Assembly (NCBI GenBank): GCA_965651815.1
Contig: CBFGTJ010000149.1
Span: 1-7,769, forward strand
Direction of reading: 5' to 3'
DNA length: 7,769 bases
DNA from: CBFGTJ01 sp965651815
Lineage (GTDB): Bacteria > Actinomycetota > Acidimicrobiia > Acidimicrobiales > Microtrichaceae
The position numbers and the translations under genes are program-made. This document shows, piece after piece, positions 6,146 to 7,769 of this stretch. Position 1 is the first letter of the stretch; each line of letters opens with the position of its first letter. Under the pieces are notes generated by a model, which saw only the letters and a list, made by a program, of their open reading frames with translations, did no database searches and was not told the origin of the DNA.

Positions 6146-6174
6146 GGACCCCGCCGCGGAGCGCGGCGGGGTCC
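6146..6174 (-). terminator. Perfect 12-bp hairpin, probable terminator of the GH13 gene
   Basis: GGACCCCGCCGC (6146-6157) and GCGGCGGGGTCC (6163-6174) are exact reverse complements around a GGAGC loop, the strongest hairpin I noticed in the window. It lies about 100 bp past the GH13 stop and about 60 bp before the small ORF start, where an operon boundary is expected. There is no T-run on either side; many actinobacterial terminators lack one. The stem is symmetric, so it could act on either strand, but no plus-strand gene reads into it. Confidence 0.62.
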
Positions 6175-6239
6175 CAGCGTCCGTGCACCTGCCCGATCAG
6201 TCGGCGCGGGCGACGCCCAGCTTCGGGTATCGCCGACCT

Positions 6240-6261
6240 TTCGCGCTCAGCGTGAGGCGAA
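6240..6261 (-). other. Bulged inverted repeat just after the GH13 stop
   Basis: TTCGC (6240-6244) pairs with GCGAA (6257-6261) and CTCA (6246-6249) with TGAG (6253-6256), with one bulged G and a GCG loop. It begins about 14 bases past the GH13 stop codon. It may be a first, weaker terminator or a transcript-end stabiliser. The rest of 6085-6275 shows no ORF or clear promoter. Confidence 0.35.
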
Positions 6262-6275
6262 TTGGGCTGAACGCA

Positions 6276-7769
6276 CTACGTCGCGCGGTCGCCCGCGCCG
6301 CCGAGGTCGACCACGGCCGCGCTGTGGGGCGGGAGGTGCACCCTCGGGCCGGGTGGGGCGGCGTCGACCCCGAGGCGGACCCCGCGGTCGGTCGCGACGA
6401 GCACCTCCGGTGACGACTCGCCGAGCGGCACCTCGACGCGGTGGTCGGAGAGGTTCGCCGCGACCACGATGCGCTCGTCGCCGTCGCTGCGCAGCCACGC
6501 GACCGCGCCCTTCGGCGCGCCGGGGACGAGGTCGAGGCGGCCGCCGTGCAGGGCGGGGCGCTCCCGGCGCACGCGCAGCAGCGCCCGGTACAGCGAGAGC
6601 AGCGAGTCCGGGTCGTCGCGCTGGGCGGCGACGTTCGCGGTGACCCGGTCCTCGTTCACCGGCAGCCACGGCGTGACCCCCGGCGGGCAGAACCCGGCGG
6701 TGGGCGAGTCGTCCCACTGCATCGGCGTGCGCACCTCGTCGCGGTTGAGCCGCTCGGGCAGCCGGCGGTTGACGCCCTCGGGCAGCCAGGGGAAGTAGGT
6801 GCCGACGATCGGGTCCTTCGCCTGCGACAGCGGGATGTAGGTGTTGCCCTGCCCGACCTCCTGCCCCTGGTAGATCGTCGGCACGCCGCGCAGGGTGCAC
6901 AGCAGCGCGGCGAGCACGCGCGCCTTGCGGAGGTCGCCGCCGACGCGGTCGAGCAGCCGGGTCCGGTCGTGGTTCTCGAGCACGTAGGTCGGCTGCGAGG
7001 GGTACGGGAAGGCCCGTTCGAACTCGACGATCCGGTCGACCAGCCAGCGGGGGTCGTACCGGAAGGTGAGGAAGTCGAACAGGAACACGAGCTGCAGCCC
7101 GTCGCCGTCCGCGAGGAAGCGGCGGAGCTCGTCGGCCTTGCCGAACACCTCGCCGATCAGCAGCCGCTCGCGGTCCGCGGCCGCCGGCCCCGTCCCGACC
7201 GCGTCCCCGACGCGGTCGTACCCACGGCACACCGCCCGCAGCTCGCGGGCGAGCTCGACGTTGTCCTCGGTGTTCTGGATCGGCGAGCGGTCCCACAGGC
7301 GCGGGATGCCGCCGACGAGCCGCGGCCGGAAGCGCAGGTCGGCGAAGGACTCGTCCTTCATGATGTCGCCGAACATGTCGAGGCGGAACCCGTCGACGCC
7401 CCGCTCGAGCCAGAACCGCACGGCGCCGAACATCGCCTCGCGCACCTCGGGGTTGCGCCAGTTGAGGTCCGGCTGGCACGGCAGGAAGGTCGCCAGGTAC
7501 CACTGCTGGCGCTCCTCGGCCCACTGCCATCCGGAGGTGATCTCGGCGATCGAGCGCCAGTTGTTCGGCGGTCGCTTCCCGTCGGGGCCGCGCCCGTCGC
7601 GCCAGATGTACCAGTCGGCCTTCGGGTTGTCCCGCGACGAGCGGCTCTCCAGGAACCAGGGGTGCTGGTGCGAGGTGTGGTTGAGCACCAGGTCGAACAG
7701 CACGCGCAGCCCACGGCGGTGCGCCTCGTCGATCAGGCGCTCCGCGTCCTGCAACGTGCCGTACTCGGG
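6276..7769 (-). CDS. GH13 family alpha-glucosidase/oligo-1,6-glucosidase-type enzyme, N-terminus missing
   Basis: 497 residues are visible, and the frame stays open to the window edge (PEYGTL before 7754). Comparison with usual GH13 glucosidases of about 540-570 residues suggests roughly 45-70 N-terminal residues lie outside. Family role: hydrolysis of alpha-glucosidic bonds in maltose- or isomaltose-type oligosaccharides. Seen, numbered from the codon at 7754: DLVLNH at 21-26 (region I); QPDLN at 94-98, the region V signature of the oligo-1,6-glucosidase group; GFRLD at 122-126 with nucleophile D126; GEV at 201-203 with general acid E202; ENHD at 260-263 with transition-state stabiliser D263; then YQGQE at 295-299, RTPMQW in the late barrel, and a C-terminal beta-sandwich (VVAANLSDHRVEVPL). 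The nucleophile is followed by Met (DMFGDI) rather than the usual Val or Thr. No frameshift is seen. The gene ends with TAG at 6276-6278, followed by hairpins. Confidence 0.93.
   Translation of the reverse strand, partial: PEYGTLQDAERLIDEAHRRGLRVLFDLVLNHTSHQHPWFLESRSSRDNPKADWYIWRDGRGPDGKRPPNNWRSIAEITSGWQWAEERQQWYLATFLPCQPDLNWRNPEVREAMFGAVRFWLERGVDGFRLDMFGDIMKDESFADLRFRPRLVGGIPRLWDRSPIQNTEDNVELARELRAVCRGYDRVGDAVGTGPAAADRERLLIGEVFGKADELRRFLADGDGLQLVFLFDFLTFRYDPRWLVDRIVEFERAFPYPSQPTYVLENHDRTRLLDRVGGDLRKARVLAALLCTLRGVPTIYQGQEVGQGNTYIPLSQAKDPIVGTYFPWLPEGVNRRLPERLNRDEVRTPMQWDDSPTAGFCPPGVTPWLPVNEDRVTANVAAQRDDPDSLLSLYRALLRVRRERPALHGGRLDLVPGAPKGAVAWLRSDGDERIVVAANLSDHRVEVPLGESSPEVLVATDRGVRLGVDAAPPGPRVHLPPHSAAVVDLGGAGDRAT

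Noticed and set aside
3719..6643. Plus-strand open frame of 974 codons opposite the GGDEF/EAL gene
   Set aside because: It spans three genes and two intergenic spaces on the other strand, shows no recognisable motif and is low-complexity Arg/Gly/Ala. It is a mirror frame of real coding DNA.

Overview
The window comes from a very GC-rich genome. It has GTG starts, tightly packed genes, very high third-position GC and no mobile elements. This points to a high-GC actinobacterium, possibly Pseudonocardiales-like, although no marker gene fixes the genus. Almost everything is ordinary single-copy chromosomal metabolism and signalling. I found no tRNA, rRNA, CRISPR array, insertion sequence or phage signature.

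Layout: (1) At the left edge is the start of a small membrane protein, minus strand, cut by the window. (2) Divergent from it is a complete FAD/NAD(P)H oxidoreductase of the rubredoxin/ferredoxin reductase type, preceded by a good sigma-70-like promoter. (3) A minus-strand block runs from about 6084 down to 1508. It holds a previously unlisted 45-residue small ORF, a PAS-like/GGDEF/EAL cyclic-di-GMP protein, an amidohydrolase of the N-acyl-D-amino-acid deacylase group, a VOC (glyoxalase fold) protein and a PaaI-type hotdog thioesterase. (4) At the right edge is a GH13 alpha-glucosidase-type enzyme, minus strand, whose first residues lie beyond the window.

How the genes fit together: the small ORF ends in a GTGA overlap with the start of the GGDEF/EAL gene, and the VOC gene ends in the same kind of overlap with the thioesterase gene, so both pairs look translationally coupled. 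The amidohydrolase lies 46 bp after the GGDEF/EAL gene and 39 bp before the VOC gene. The last three genes could form a small catabolic module (hydrolase, VOC enzyme, thioesterase), but no substrate can be read from the sequence. A perfect 12-bp hairpin separates the GH13 gene from the small ORF and probably marks the operon boundary.

The most interesting point is the small ORF upstream of the cyclic-di-GMP gene: it has its own ribosome binding site, a coding-type GC profile by codon position, and a coupled stop/start. Other items worth a look are the altered active-site motifs in the EAL domain and in the amidohydrolase.
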